Translations under genes and position numbers: made by a program
In this document: positions 42,759 through 51,364 of the stretch, one piece after another
Layout: every line of letters starts with the position of its first letter
Position numbering within the stretch: the stretch's first letter is position 1
Notes under the pieces: model-generated
What the model saw: the letters and a program-made list of their open reading frames with translations, nothing else
Databases searched by the model: none
Told to the model about the DNA's origin: nothing
Source: Actinospineispora eucalypti
GTDB lineage: Bacteria > Actinomycetota > Actinomycetes > Mycobacteriales > Pseudonocardiaceae
Assembly: GCA_014208095.1 (NCBI GenBank)
Contig: JACHMT010000004.1
Coordinates: forward strand, 310,001-374,000
DNA: 64,000 nucleotides
Direction of reading: 5' to 3'

Positions 42759-43745
42759 TCAGCCGCGCTGCGACTTCACGCCGAGCAGCACGTCCTCCCA
42801 GGACGGCATGACCGGCTTGCCCTTGCGGGCGCCGGAGCGCTTCGCGCCGCCGGAAGCGGCGGCGGCCGGGCGCTCGGTGGTCTCTGCGGTCTCCGGTTCC
42901 GGCTGCTCGGTGAGCTGGGTCTGTTCCGGCTGAGCCGGCGCGGCGGCCTTGCCGGTGGCCCGGGTGGCCGGCTTGGGCGCCGGCTTGGCGGACCCGGACC
43001 CGGACGATCCGGATCCCGAACCGCGCCCGGTGGTGGTCTTGTTGGCCCGGCGGCCGGCGGACGAGGAGTCGCCCGCGTTCGCCGCCTTGGCGGCCGGCTC
43101 GGCGCTGTTGCCGAAGTCGATCACCGGGCCGACCCGGCGCGGCGGGCGGCTCTGCCCGTCGATCAGGTCGGTGGAGTGCTCGTCCAGCGCGGTGACCGTG
43201 CCGCCGTGCGCGCCCGGCTGGTACTGCCAGCGGGCGGTGATGTCGGAGCGGCCGACATCCCAGCTGAGCGTCACCACCCACTTGTTGTCGTCGCCGCGCC
43301 AGGCGTCCCACTCGGCGTGGCTGTACTCCTGGCCACGCGCGTTGAACGTGCTGGTCACGACCTCCTGCAGGGTGCGGACGTCCGGCCCGTCGGTGCGTAC
43401 CGGGTGCGCGTCGCGGGCCATCTCGGCAATCCGCGAACGCTCCAACAACACCGGGTAGGCGAACCGCTCGATGCGCTCGGCGGGCACCCCCGCCACGGCC
43501 GCCACCTGCTCCACGGACGCGCCCGCCCGAATGCGGGCCTGGATCTCACGGGGTCGCAACTGGCTCTCCTGGTCCGAGGACGAAGCGGTCATCTTGCTGA
43601 GCTGCTGGACGTCACCTCGGGCAGCGGCGCGCAGCCGCTCGTCCGCCGGAACGGTGAACCGCTCGCGCCGGTCCGGGTCTTCGAGGATGACGGCCGGTTG
43701 CCCCGAACCATCTTCCTCGTACCCCACGACCCGCAGCGCGCGCAT
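42759..43745 (-). CDS. sepH: SepH-type cell-division regulator (DUF3071)
   Basis: 328 residues from ATG 43745, preceded by GGAGGG. N-terminal DUF3071 domain with an embedded helix-turn-helix (LRPREIQARIRAGASVEQVAAVAGVPAERIERF, about residues 65-97) and a second conserved block (NARGQEYSHAEWDAWRGDDNKWVV). A disordered Ala/Pro/Ser/Lys-rich stretch leads to the conserved tail PVMPSWEDVLLG. SepH is a known actinobacterial activator of FtsZ ring assembly. Neighbouring serC and DUF2537 match the mycobacterial arrangement. Confidence 0.92.
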   Translation of the reverse strand: MRALRVVGYEEDGSGQPAVILEDPDRRERFTVPADERLRAAARGDVQQLSKMTASSSDQESQLRPREIQARIRAGASVEQVAAVAGVPAERIERFAYPVLLERSRIAEMARDAHPVRTDGPDVRTLQEVVTSTFNARGQEYSHAEWDAWRGDDNKWVVTLSWDVGRSDITARWQYQPGAHGGTVTALDEHSTDLIDGQSRPPRRVGPVIDFGNSAEPAAKAANAGDSSSAGRRANKTTTGRGSGSGSSGSGSAKPAPKPATRATGKAAAPAQPEQTQLTEQPEPETAETTERPAAAASGGAKRSGARKGKPVMPSWEDVLLGVKSQRG

Positions 43746-43838
43746 CAACCCTCCGCTCGCCCCTACGCTCGTCCGAGTGACGGTAGTGGCCGGTGCACCC
43801 CGCGTCCGGGAGGCGCGCCGCCCACCCGCGCAGGCATG

Positions 43839-44969
43839 TCAGTCGGAGTGTAGACGTTCGACCACGTAGTCGATGCACGCGGTGAGCGCGCTGACGTCAT
43901 CGGGATCGATGGCCGGGAACATGCCGATGCGCAGCTGGTTGCGCCCCAGCTTGCGGTACGACTCGGTGTCCACGATGCCGTTCGCACGCAGCGTGTTCGC
44001 CACGGCGTTGGCGTCCACCGATTGGTCGAAGTCGATCGTGCCGACCACCTGCGAGCGGTGGGCCGGGTCCACCACGAACGGGGTGGTGTACGAGGTCTTC
44101 TCCGCCCACTGGTAGAGCCGGGTGGACGAGTCGCGGGTGCGCGCCACGCAGGCGTCCAGGCCGCCCAGCCCGAGCATCCACTCGACCTGGTTGGCCAGCA
44201 GGAACAGCGTGGCCACGGCCGGAGTGTTGTCGGTCTGGTCCTTCGACGAGTTGTCCACGGCGGCGGCCAGGGAAAGGAAGCTGGGCACCCAGCGGCCGCC
44301 GCCCACGATCTCGGAGTTGCGGGCCAGCGCGGCCGGGGAGAGCAGCGCGATCCACAGCCCGCCGTCGGCGGCGAAGCACTTCTGCGGGGCGAAGTAGTAG
44401 GCGTCGGCCTGGGTGATGTCCACCGGCAGGCCGCCGGCGCCGGAGGTGGCGTCGATCAGCACCAACTGGCCGGCGGTCGCCCCGGCCGGCCGGGTCACCG
44501 GGACCGAGACGCCGGTGGAGGTCTCGTTGTGCGCCCAGGCCAGCACGTCGGCGCTCGGGTCGGCGCCCGGCGAGGGCGCGGATCCGGGTTCCGCCTCGAT
44601 GACCACCGAGTCGGCCAGGAACGGCGCACCGTTGGTGACCTTGGCGAACTTCGAGGAGAACTCCCCGTAGCTCAGGTGCAGCGCGCGCTCCCGGACCAGG
44701 CCGAACGCGGCGACGTCCCAGAACGCGGTGGTGCCGCCGTTGCCGAGCACCACGGCGTAGTCGTCCGGCAGTGAGAACAGCTCGCGCAGACCCGCGCGCA
44801 CCCGCCCGACCAGGTTCTTCACCGGCGCCTTGCGGTGGCTGGTCCCCATCACGGCCGCGCCCTCGCCGGCCAGCGCGGCCAGCTGCTCCGGGCGCACCTT
44901 AGACGGTCCGCAACCGAACCGGCCGTCGACGGGTTTGAGGTCAGCGGGAATCTCCAGCGCAGTGGTCAC
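43839..44969 (-). CDS. serC: Phosphoserine aminotransferase
   Basis: 376 residues, GTG start at 44969. It is a fold-type I PLP enzyme of the actinobacterial SerC group: FGCGPSKVRPEQL, GNGGTTAFWDVAAFGL, WAHNETSTGV, and the PLP Lys197 in YYFAPQKCFAADGGLW. It makes 3-phosphoserine from 3-phosphohydroxypyruvate in serine synthesis, and may also act in pyridoxal phosphate synthesis. The gene is convergent to none and shares direction with the DUF4173 gene downstream. Confidence 0.93.
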   Translation of the reverse strand: MTTALEIPADLKPVDGRFGCGPSKVRPEQLAALAGEGAAVMGTSHRKAPVKNLVGRVRAGLRELFSLPDDYAVVLGNGGTTAFWDVAAFGLVRERALHLSYGEFSSKFAKVTNGAPFLADSVVIEAEPGSAPSPGADPSADVLAWAHNETSTGVSVPVTRPAGATAGQLVLIDATSGAGGLPVDITQADAYYFAPQKCFAADGGLWIALLSPAALARNSEIVGGGRWVPSFLSLAAAVDNSSKDQTDNTPAVATLFLLANQVEWMLGLGGLDACVARTRDSSTRLYQWAEKTSYTTPFVVDPAHRSQVVGTIDFDQSVDANAVANTLRANGIVDTESYRKLGRNQLRIGMFPAIDPDDVSALTACIDYVVERLHSD

Positions 44970-44981
44970 GCGCCTAGTCTC

Positions 44982-46505
44982 TCAATCCCCACCGGTACCG
45001 GAAGCCCCGGGTGAGCAGCCTCTCAAGCCGGCCGGCGGGAGCTTCGCGGCGTGTGCGCGAGCGGCGTTCCAGTCGCGCCAGTCGTCGCTCGGGCCGCGCT
45101 GGTAATGGCCCAGGGCGCAGCCGCGCAGCGGGTCCGGCAGCCGGTCCAGCGCGGGGGCGGCGTCGGCGGACAGCCGGGACAGGTAGTGAGTGTCGATCTT
45201 GCCGGTCTGCTGCCAGCGGGCGACGTTGCGCTCGGCGACGATCCCGTCCGGGCCGGCCAGGAACAACGCGAGCAGCGCCGCCGCCCCGGTGCCGAGCACC
45301 GCCCGGGGCAGCCAGGACGCGCGCGGCCGCACCCCGGCGGCGAACACCATCAGGTACACCACGCCCAGCCACAGCTCGATGGCGATCACCACCAGCCGGG
45401 TCACGGTGAACCCGTAGGCCTGCTGGTAGGTCCACATCCGGTGCAGCGCGGAGGCCAGGATGACCAGGGTGAGCCCGGCCAGCCCGCCGAGCAGGCCGCG
45501 CAGCCAGGCCCGGTCGGCCCGGGTGTCCAGCCGCGCCCAGCGGGCCGCCGTCATGATCACCAGCAGGGTGAGCGCGGCGACCACGATCAGCTGCCAGAAG
45601 CCGGACCGGGCGTACTCGGCGTAGGTCAGCCCGGTGGTGCGCAGCACGAACTCGTCGCCGCCGAACAGCGTGCTCAGCTGGAGGGCCACGAACGCGGTGA
45701 ACAGCACCACCAGCCCGCCGACGGGCAGCGCCCACTCGACCCGGCGCAGTCGTTTGCCGGGGCCGGCGCCCGCCGCGTCCGCGCGCGGTGGCGCGGCGAG
45801 CAGGTAACCCGCGCCCACCATGCCCGCGCCTAACAGCACGGCCTGGCCCAACCGGCTGGCCAGCCAGGCCAGGTCCAGCTCCGGCAGCAAGGCCTCGAGC
45901 AGCTTGCCGAACCGGGCGTCCGCGCCGGCCAGCAGCGGCCCGAACACGGCGAGCAGCGCCAGCGCCACCAGCACCGCGACCGCCGTTCGCACCGGCGCGT
46001 TGTCCTCCCGGTCCCGGAACGGGTTCAGCGCGCCGACCCCCCGGCCGAACCAGGCCAACCCGCCGATCGCCAGGCTGGGCACCGCGATCGCGCCCAGCGC
46101 CAGCCCCCGGGCGGACCGCCCGCCGGCCACCGCCAGCGACCCGGCCAGCGCGGCCACCGGCACACACAGCAGGCCCAGCTCCTCCAGGTCGCGCAGGGCC
46201 AGCACGCCGAGCAGCCCCAGCGCGATCACCGCCCAGCCCGCGCTGGCCAGCCGGCTCCGCTCCGGCCCGCCGGGCGCCCGCCAGGCCAGTACCGCCGTCG
46301 GCACGGCCACCACCAGGCCGAACAGCGCCCAGCCGAGGCCGAGGCCCTGCCACGGGCGGATCGTCGCGGCGGCCACGCCGACCAGCACGACCGCGCCGAC
46401 CGCCACCGCCGAGGCCGGCGCCGCCGGTTTCCGCCAGACCGGGGTGCGCGGCTTCGTCTCCGGCTTCGGCGGGGCCGGCGGGGTCTGGGTGGTCGGTTCG
46501 GTCAT
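44982..46505 (-). CDS. DUF4173 polytopic membrane protein
   Basis: 507 residues. ATG 46505 overlaps the histidine-kinase stop (ATGA). A Pro-rich leader is followed by about eleven hydrophobic helices, then a soluble C-terminus NVARWQQTGKIDTHYLSRLSADAAPAL, the conserved signature of DUF4173/DUF4153. No biochemical role is known. Co-translation with the response regulator and kinase makes it the likely effector or sensor partner of that system (inference). Confidence 0.85.
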   Translation of the reverse strand: MTEPTTQTPPAPPKPETKPRTPVWRKPAAPASAVAVGAVVLVGVAAATIRPWQGLGLGWALFGLVVAVPTAVLAWRAPGGPERSRLASAGWAVIALGLLGVLALRDLEELGLLCVPVAALAGSLAVAGGRSARGLALGAIAVPSLAIGGLAWFGRGVGALNPFRDREDNAPVRTAVAVLVALALLAVFGPLLAGADARFGKLLEALLPELDLAWLASRLGQAVLLGAGMVGAGYLLAAPPRADAAGAGPGKRLRRVEWALPVGGLVVLFTAFVALQLSTLFGGDEFVLRTTGLTYAEYARSGFWQLIVVAALTLLVIMTAARWARLDTRADRAWLRGLLGGLAGLTLVILASALHRMWTYQQAYGFTVTRLVVIAIELWLGVVYLMVFAAGVRPRASWLPRAVLGTGAAALLALFLAGPDGIVAERNVARWQQTGKIDTHYLSRLSADAAPALDRLPDPLRGCALGHYQRGPSDDWRDWNAARAHAAKLPPAGLRGCSPGASGTGGD

Positions 46506-47542
46506 GGGGTGCTCCTCGCGGGCAGCGTCACGCGGACCACGCAACCCGCGCGGTCCTCGGGGCCGACCCCGGCGGCGGTGGCCGGGTTGGGGTCGGTGAC
46601 GGTGATCTCGCCGCCGTGCAGGTCGACCAGCCAGCGGGCGATGGCCAGCCCCAGGCCGGTGCCGCCGCCGGCGGCGCGTTCCCCCCGGGTGAACCGCTGG
46701 AACACCCGGTCGCGCTGGTCGGCCGGGATGCCGGGGCCGTCGTCCCGGACCTCCAGCACCCGCCGGCCCTCCTCGGTGCGGGCCAGGACCAGCACCCGGC
46801 CCTCGGCCGGCCCGTGCCGCGCGGCGTTGTCCAGCAGGTTCAGCACCACCTGGCGCAGCCGGGCGCGGTCCGCGTTCACGGCCAGCCCGGCCGGCTCGAC
46901 GACCACCTCGAAGCGCACCGCCCGCCCGGCCGCCGCGCGCGACTCGGCCACCGCCTCGTCCAGCAGCGGCGCCAGCTCGAAGTCCTCCCGGCGCAGGGTG
47001 AGCGCGCCGGCGTCCAGGCGGGACAGGTCCAGGAAGTCGGCGACCAGCTGGGCCAGCCGTTCGGTGTGGTCCAGCGCGGTGCGCAGCGCGGGCTCGGCCG
47101 GGGCCACGCCGTCCACCGCGTTCTCCAGCACGGCGCGCAGCGCGGTGACCGGGGTGCGCAGCTCGTGGGAGACGTTGGCGATCAGCTCGCGGCGCTGCCG
47201 GTCGGCGGCGGCCAGGTCGGCGGCCATCTGGTTGAACGCGGTGGCCAGCTGGCCGACCTCGTCCCGCGCGGTGGCGCGCACCCGGCGGGTGTAGTCGCCC
47301 CGGGCCATCGCCCGGGCGGCGGCGGTCATCTCCCGCAACGGGCTGGTCATGCCGTGGCTGAGCACCTGCGCGGTGAGCAGCACCAGCGCGATCGCCACCG
47401 CTGTCGTCGTGTAGCTGGGCAGCCAGCCGAACGCCAGCCACAGGTAGCAGATGCCGACGCCGCCGGAACCGAGCAACAGGATGCTCAGCTTCAGCTTGAT
47501 CGACCGGATCGGGTCCAGCGGCCGGGGCAGCATGTCGTTCAT
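46502..47542 (-). CDS. Membrane-bound sensor histidine kinase
   Basis: 346 residues. Two close hydrophobic helices (about residues 19-38 and 46-62) leave almost no extracellular loop, so it probably senses the membrane or a partner protein. HAMP (about 63-115) is followed by the dimerisation/phosphoacceptor helix with His126 in NVSHELRTPV, then a HATPase domain (NLLDNAARHG, VRDDGPGIP, GTGLGLAIARWLVDLHGG). Overlaps both neighbours by 4 bp. Confidence 0.92.
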   Translation of the reverse strand: MNDMLPRPLDPIRSIKLKLSILLLGSGGVGICYLWLAFGWLPSYTTTAVAIALVLLTAQVLSHGMTSPLREMTAAARAMARGDYTRRVRATARDEVGQLATAFNQMAADLAAADRQRRELIANVSHELRTPVTALRAVLENAVDGVAPAEPALRTALDHTERLAQLVADFLDLSRLDAGALTLRREDFELAPLLDEAVAESRAAAGRAVRFEVVVEPAGLAVNADRARLRQVVLNLLDNAARHGPAEGRVLVLARTEEGRRVLEVRDDGPGIPADQRDRVFQRFTRGERAAGGGTGLGLAIARWLVDLHGGEITVTDPNPATAAGVGPEDRAGCVVRVTLPARSTP

Positions 47543-48219
47543 CGGATTGCGTACCCGACGCCGTGCACGGTGCGGATCAGCTCGGAGCCCAGTTTGCGGC
47601 GCAGCTCCTTGACGTGGCTGTCCAGCGTGCGGGTGTTGGCGAAGTCCCCGAGTCCCCAGATCTCGGTGAGCAGCCGGTCCCTCGGCTGCACCAGCCGGGG
47701 CCGCGAGGCCAGGTAGACCAGCAGGTCGAACTCGATCGGCGTCAGGTGTACCTCTTCACCGGCCCGGTAGACCGTCCGCTGGCCCCGGTCGATCTCCACC
47801 TCGCCCAGGGTCAGCCGGGCGCCGGGTGCCCGGTCCGGGGCGAGCTCGGCGGCGCGGTCCACCCGGCGCAGCAGCGCGTGCACCCGGGCGGCCAGCTCGC
47901 GGATCGAGTACGGCTTGGTCAGGTAGTCGTCGGCGCCGACGCCCAGGCCGACCAGGATGTCGGTCTCGTCGTCCCGCGCGGTGACCATCAGCACCGGCAC
48001 CGGCCGGTGCGCCTGGATCCGCCGGCACACCTCGATGCCGTCGAACCCGGGCAGCATCACGTCCAGCACCACCAGGTCCGGCTCGTCCGCCTCGGCGGCG
48101 GCCACCGCGGCCGGGCCGTCGTGCGCCAGTCGCACGTCGAAACCCTCCGCGCGCAACCGGTCTGCGACCGCGTCCGCGATGGCCACCTCGTCCTCGACCA
48201 CGAGCACAAGCCGTCTCAT
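47539..48219 (-). CDS. OmpR-family response regulator
   Basis: 226 residues from ATG 48219 (GTG 48231 is an alternative). The receiver has the complete site: acidic pair in VEDEV, phosphoryl Asp53, Thr80/Lys102 in YLTKPYS. The winged helix DNA-binding domain (TPIEFDLLVYLASRP, TRTLDSHVKELRRKL, IRTVHGVGYAI) follows. Its stop overlaps the kinase start, so kinase, regulator and DUF4173 protein form one operon. Unlike the orphan regulator at 10838, this one looks fully functional. Confidence 0.93.
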   Translation of the reverse strand: MRRLVLVVEDEVAIADAVADRLRAEGFDVRLAHDGPAAVAAAEADEPDLVVLDVMLPGFDGIEVCRRIQAHRPVPVLMVTARDDETDILVGLGVGADDYLTKPYSIRELAARVHALLRRVDRAAELAPDRAPGARLTLGEVEIDRGQRTVYRAGEEVHLTPIEFDLLVYLASRPRLVQPRDRLLTEIWGLGDFANTRTLDSHVKELRRKLGSELIRTVHGVGYAIR

Positions 48220-48301
48220 GCCGACCGACACTAAAGCGGTCAGGTGCCCGTCATCGGCACAAAATGTGAAGGATTCGTGTGGTTCCGACCAGGCCGGAGC
48301 C

Positions 48302-49438
48302 TCAGTCGTGGGCGATCTCGTTCCAGCCTTCGACTTCCTCGGGCCGACGGGGGCCGGGGCCGATGTACTGGGCGGACGGGCGGACCAGCTTGGACTCCCG
48401 CTTCTGCTCCATGACGTGCGCGCTCCAGCCGGCGGTGCGGGCGCTGGTGAACATGGCCGGCATCATGTGCGGCGGGACCTCGGCGAAGTCCAGGATCACC
48501 GCCGCCCAGAACTCCACGTTGGTCTCGATGGGGTGGTCGGGGCGGCGTTCCCGCAGCTCCTTGAGGGCGGCCTGCTCGAGCGCGCAGGCGATCTCGTAGC
48601 GCGGGGCCTTCAGCTCCTTGCAGGTGCGGCGCAGCACCCGGGCGCGCGGGTCCTCGGCCCGGTAGACCCGGTGGCCGAAGCCCATCAGCTTCTCCTTGCG
48701 CTCGAGAATCCCGCGCACCAGGGCTTGCGGGTTCTCCGTCTTCTCCACCTCGGCGATCATCGGCAGCACCCGGGCCGGGGCGCCGCCGTGCAGCGGGCCG
48801 GACATGGCGCCGATCGCGCCGGACAGCGAGGCGGCCACGTCGGCCCCGGTGGACGCGATCACCCGCGCGGTGAAGGTGGAGGCGTTCATGCCGTGTTCAC
48901 ACGCGGATACCCAGTAGGCGTCGATCGCCTGCACGTGCGACGGGTCCGGCTCGCCGCGCCAGCGGGTCATGAACCGTTCGGTGACCGTCTTGCACTGGTC
49001 GATCCGGGACTGCGGCACGGCGGGCTGGCCGATGCCGCGCGCGGACTGGGCCACGTAGGACAGCGCCATCACCGACGCGCGGGCCAGCTGGTCGCGGGCC
49101 TCCTCGTCGGTGATGTCCAGCAGGGGGCGGTAGCCCCAGTACGGCGCGAGCATGGCCAGCGCGGCCTGCACGTCCACCCGTACGTCGCCGGTGTGTACCG
49201 GGATGGGGAACGGCTCGGCCGGCGGCAGGCCGGGGCCGAACCGGCCGTCCACCAGCAGCGCCCACACGTTGCCGAAGGTGACGTGGCCGACCAGGTCCTC
49301 GATGTCCACACCCCGGTAGCGGAGCGCGCCGCCGTCCTTGTCCGGCTCGGCGATCTCGGTGCGGAAAGCCACGTGTCCCTCGAGGCCGGACTTGAAGCCG
49401 GGCGGGGGCGGCGGGATTTGAGGGTCAGGGGTGGACAC
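48302..49438 (-). CDS. citA: Citrate synthase-like protein (CitA type)
   Basis: 378 residues. GTG 49438 is preceded by AAGGAGG, deciding the start. A short Pro-rich leader (PDPQIPPPPPG) precedes the fold. Citrate-synthase active-site pieces are GAMSGPLHGGAP (catalytic His), KLMGFGHRVYR (second His) and VEFWAAVILDFA (Asp region). In mycobacteria a second, CitA-type enzyme exists beside the main citrate synthase GltA2, as here with gltA at 55989. Physiological split of the two enzymes is not known from sequence; it could be a methylcitrate or secondary citrate synthase. Confidence 0.9.
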   Translation of the reverse strand: MSTPDPQIPPPPPGFKSGLEGHVAFRTEIAEPDKDGGALRYRGVDIEDLVGHVTFGNVWALLVDGRFGPGLPPAEPFPIPVHTGDVRVDVQAALAMLAPYWGYRPLLDITDEEARDQLARASVMALSYVAQSARGIGQPAVPQSRIDQCKTVTERFMTRWRGEPDPSHVQAIDAYWVSACEHGMNASTFTARVIASTGADVAASLSGAIGAMSGPLHGGAPARVLPMIAEVEKTENPQALVRGILERKEKLMGFGHRVYRAEDPRARVLRRTCKELKAPRYEIACALEQAALKELRERRPDHPIETNVEFWAAVILDFAEVPPHMMPAMFTSARTAGWSAHVMEQKRESKLVRPSAQYIGPGPRRPEEVEGWNEIAHD

Positions 49439-49585
49439 GGCTCCTCCTTGAGACGCTCGAGCGCCCTCATGAGGCGCGCGCTGTGGGGTGGCACACAGGG
49501 TTGAGAAGACCCTGCCCCTGGTCGGGCGCACTCGCAACGTGAGGTGCTAAGGATCACTGGCACTGGTGATTGGGATAGTGAACGA

Positions 49586-50620
49586 CTAATGCGCCTTCAA
49601 GAGCAAGCCGGCGCGGGCCAGGTACACGTTGTAGGGATCCCAGCGGGAGACGGTGAAGTAGATGTCCGAGCCGTGCAGCGCGCCGGGGTGCAGATAGCCG
49701 CCGTAGAGGCCGGGGTGCTCGGCGCCGGACAACAGGGTGACGCCATCACTCCACGGCCCGGTGGGCCGGTCGGCCGCGCGCAGCGCGATGCGGCCGCCCG
49801 GGTCGTCCAGGTGCACCATCAGCCACACGCCCAACCCGTGGTGGAAGGCCACGGAAAGCTCACCGGCCGGCCCGTCCGTGACCGGCCGGGCCGCTTTCAC
49901 CCCGCTCACCCACCCCTGACCCGTCCAGTACTCGTACCGGCTCGGTGAAGCCACCGCGCCCGGGTCCACCCTTGCCAGGTAAACCGGCCCGAACCGCCCG
50001 TTGCGCGTGCCGAACAGGTACACGACCGAGCCGTCCGGTGACCGGGCGAACGCGCCGAGCTGGAACGGCCGCCGCCCCCGTGTCCACCAGGGGTTGCGCC
50101 AGCGCGCGCCGCGACCGGTCCGCCAGGTCGCGCCGCCGTCGGCCGACCAGGCGATGCCGCCGTGGTTGGTCCGCCAGCTGCCCGGCCGGCCCCACCGGCG
50201 TACCGACATGTAGTGCAGGTACTGCACGCCGTCCACCGCTATCCCGGCGGTCGGGATCACCGTGGACTCCATCCGCAACCGGGCCAGCCAGCGCCGCCCG
50301 GGCAGGATTTCGGCCGCGTGCCCGGGTTGGTCCTCCACCACCGAAGCCAGCTCGAGGCCCCCGGTGAGCGGTCCGCCGGCGCAGCGGGCCACCACGTTGC
50401 GGCGGTGGTCGGCCGAGCGGGCGCCCGCGCCGGGGCCGGTCCAGCCCTCGCCGTAGGTGTCGCCGAACGCGGCCAGCACGCCGCCGGCGCCGTCGTCCCA
50501 GAGCACGCCCAGGTCGGTGGCCAGGAAGCCGAACCGGCTGCCGGTGCGGTTCGGTGAGTCCTGGCCGGTCACCTTGCCGACCAGTTCGACGCCGGTCGGC
50601 TCCACCACCGGAGGGATCAC
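49586..50620 (-). CDS. DUF4185 protein
   Basis: 344 residues from GTG 50620. The frame continues upstream but enters the pdxH start region, so this GTG is the furthest reasonable start. Repeating beta-propeller-type segments include VLAAFGDTYGEGW, NHGGIAWSADGGATW, PFQLGAFARSPDGSVVYLFGTRNGRFGPVYLARVD and PYNVYLARA, the DUF4185 pattern; five-bladed glycosidase-like folds share it, and DUF4185 members have been linked to arabinan or galactan breakdown in actinobacteria (family knowledge, moderate). No signal peptide is seen with this start. Divergent from pdxH. Confidence 0.8.
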   Translation of the reverse strand: MIPPVVEPTGVELVGKVTGQDSPNRTGSRFGFLATDLGVLWDDGAGGVLAAFGDTYGEGWTGPGAGARSADHRRNVVARCAGGPLTGGLELASVVEDQPGHAAEILPGRRWLARLRMESTVIPTAGIAVDGVQYLHYMSVRRWGRPGSWRTNHGGIAWSADGGATWRTGRGARWRNPWWTRGRRPFQLGAFARSPDGSVVYLFGTRNGRFGPVYLARVDPGAVASPSRYEYWTGQGWVSGVKAARPVTDGPAGELSVAFHHGLGVWLMVHLDDPGGRIALRAADRPTGPWSDGVTLLSGAEHPGLYGGYLHPGALHGSDIYFTVSRWDPYNVYLARAGLLLKAH

Positions 50621-50684
50621 ACGGGTAGCTTTCCACCGCCCGATCGGCCTACGGTCAAGGGTCCGTTGTGGAAGGCGGTAGCGA

Positions 50685-51326
50685 ATGTCGCTCGACCGAG
50701 CCGAGCGGGTGGCCCACCAGGCCTCGCTCGACGTGGCTGACCTGGCCACGAGCTGGCATATTCAGTTGTCCGAGTGGTTGTCCGAGGCCACCGAGGCCGG
50801 GTTGCCCGAGCCGAACGGCATGGTCCTGGCCACCGTGAACACCGAGGGGGAGCCGTCCACGCGCAGCGTGCTGTGCAAGGGCATCGATTCGAGGGGCATC
50901 GTCTTCTTCACCAACTACACCTCGGCGAAGAGCCGTGACCTGCGCTCCAGCCGGCGCGCCTCGGTCACCTTCCCCTGGTTCGCGCTGCACCGGCAGGTCA
51001 ACGTGCGCGGCACCGTGGACGCGGTCAGCCGGGAGGAGACCGCCGCCTACTGGGCCACCCGCCCGCGCGGCTCGCAGCTGGGCGCCTGGGCGTCCCCGCA
51101 GTCGGCGGTGATGAGCGGCCGGCGCGCGCTGGAGGACGCCTTCGAGGCCACCCGGCGGCGGTTCGCCGACCTGGAGGCCGTTCCGGTGCCCCCGCACTGG
51201 GGCGGCTGGCTGCTGCGCCCCGAGCGCGTGGAGTTCTGGCAGGGCCGGCCGGACCGGATGCACGACCGGCTGGCCTTCGTGCGCAACCAGGACCAGAGCT
51301 TCAAGGTCCAGCGCCTCGCGCCGTAG
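50685..51326 (+). CDS. pdxH: Pyridoxamine 5'-phosphate oxidase
   Basis: 213 residues. FMN-binding TRSVLCKGIDSRGIVFFTNYTSAKS, FPWFALHRQVNVRGTV, and the dimer/substrate motif RPRGSQLGAWASPQSAV plus VEFWQGRPDRMHDR are diagnostic for PdxH, which makes pyridoxal 5'-phosphate. The gene order of pdxH near gltA is common in actinobacteria (family knowledge). The ATG at 50685 is preceded by GAAGGCGG. Confidence 0.95.
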   Translation: MSLDRAERVAHQASLDVADLATSWHIQLSEWLSEATEAGLPEPNGMVLATVNTEGEPSTRSVLCKGIDSRGIVFFTNYTSAKSRDLRSSRRASVTFPWFALHRQVNVRGTVDAVSREETAAYWATRPRGSQLGAWASPQSAVMSGRRALEDAFEATRRRFADLEAVPVPPHWGGWLLRPERVEFWQGRPDRMHDRLAFVRNQDQSFKVQRLAP

Positions 51327-51364
51327 GGGAATAACTCGCTAGCTTGGCGTGCTAACTATTAGTC

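Noticed and set aside
51327..51364. Iron box before the EntS-type exporter
   Set aside because: GTGCTAACTATTAG resembles half of the IdeR consensus only, too weak to report.
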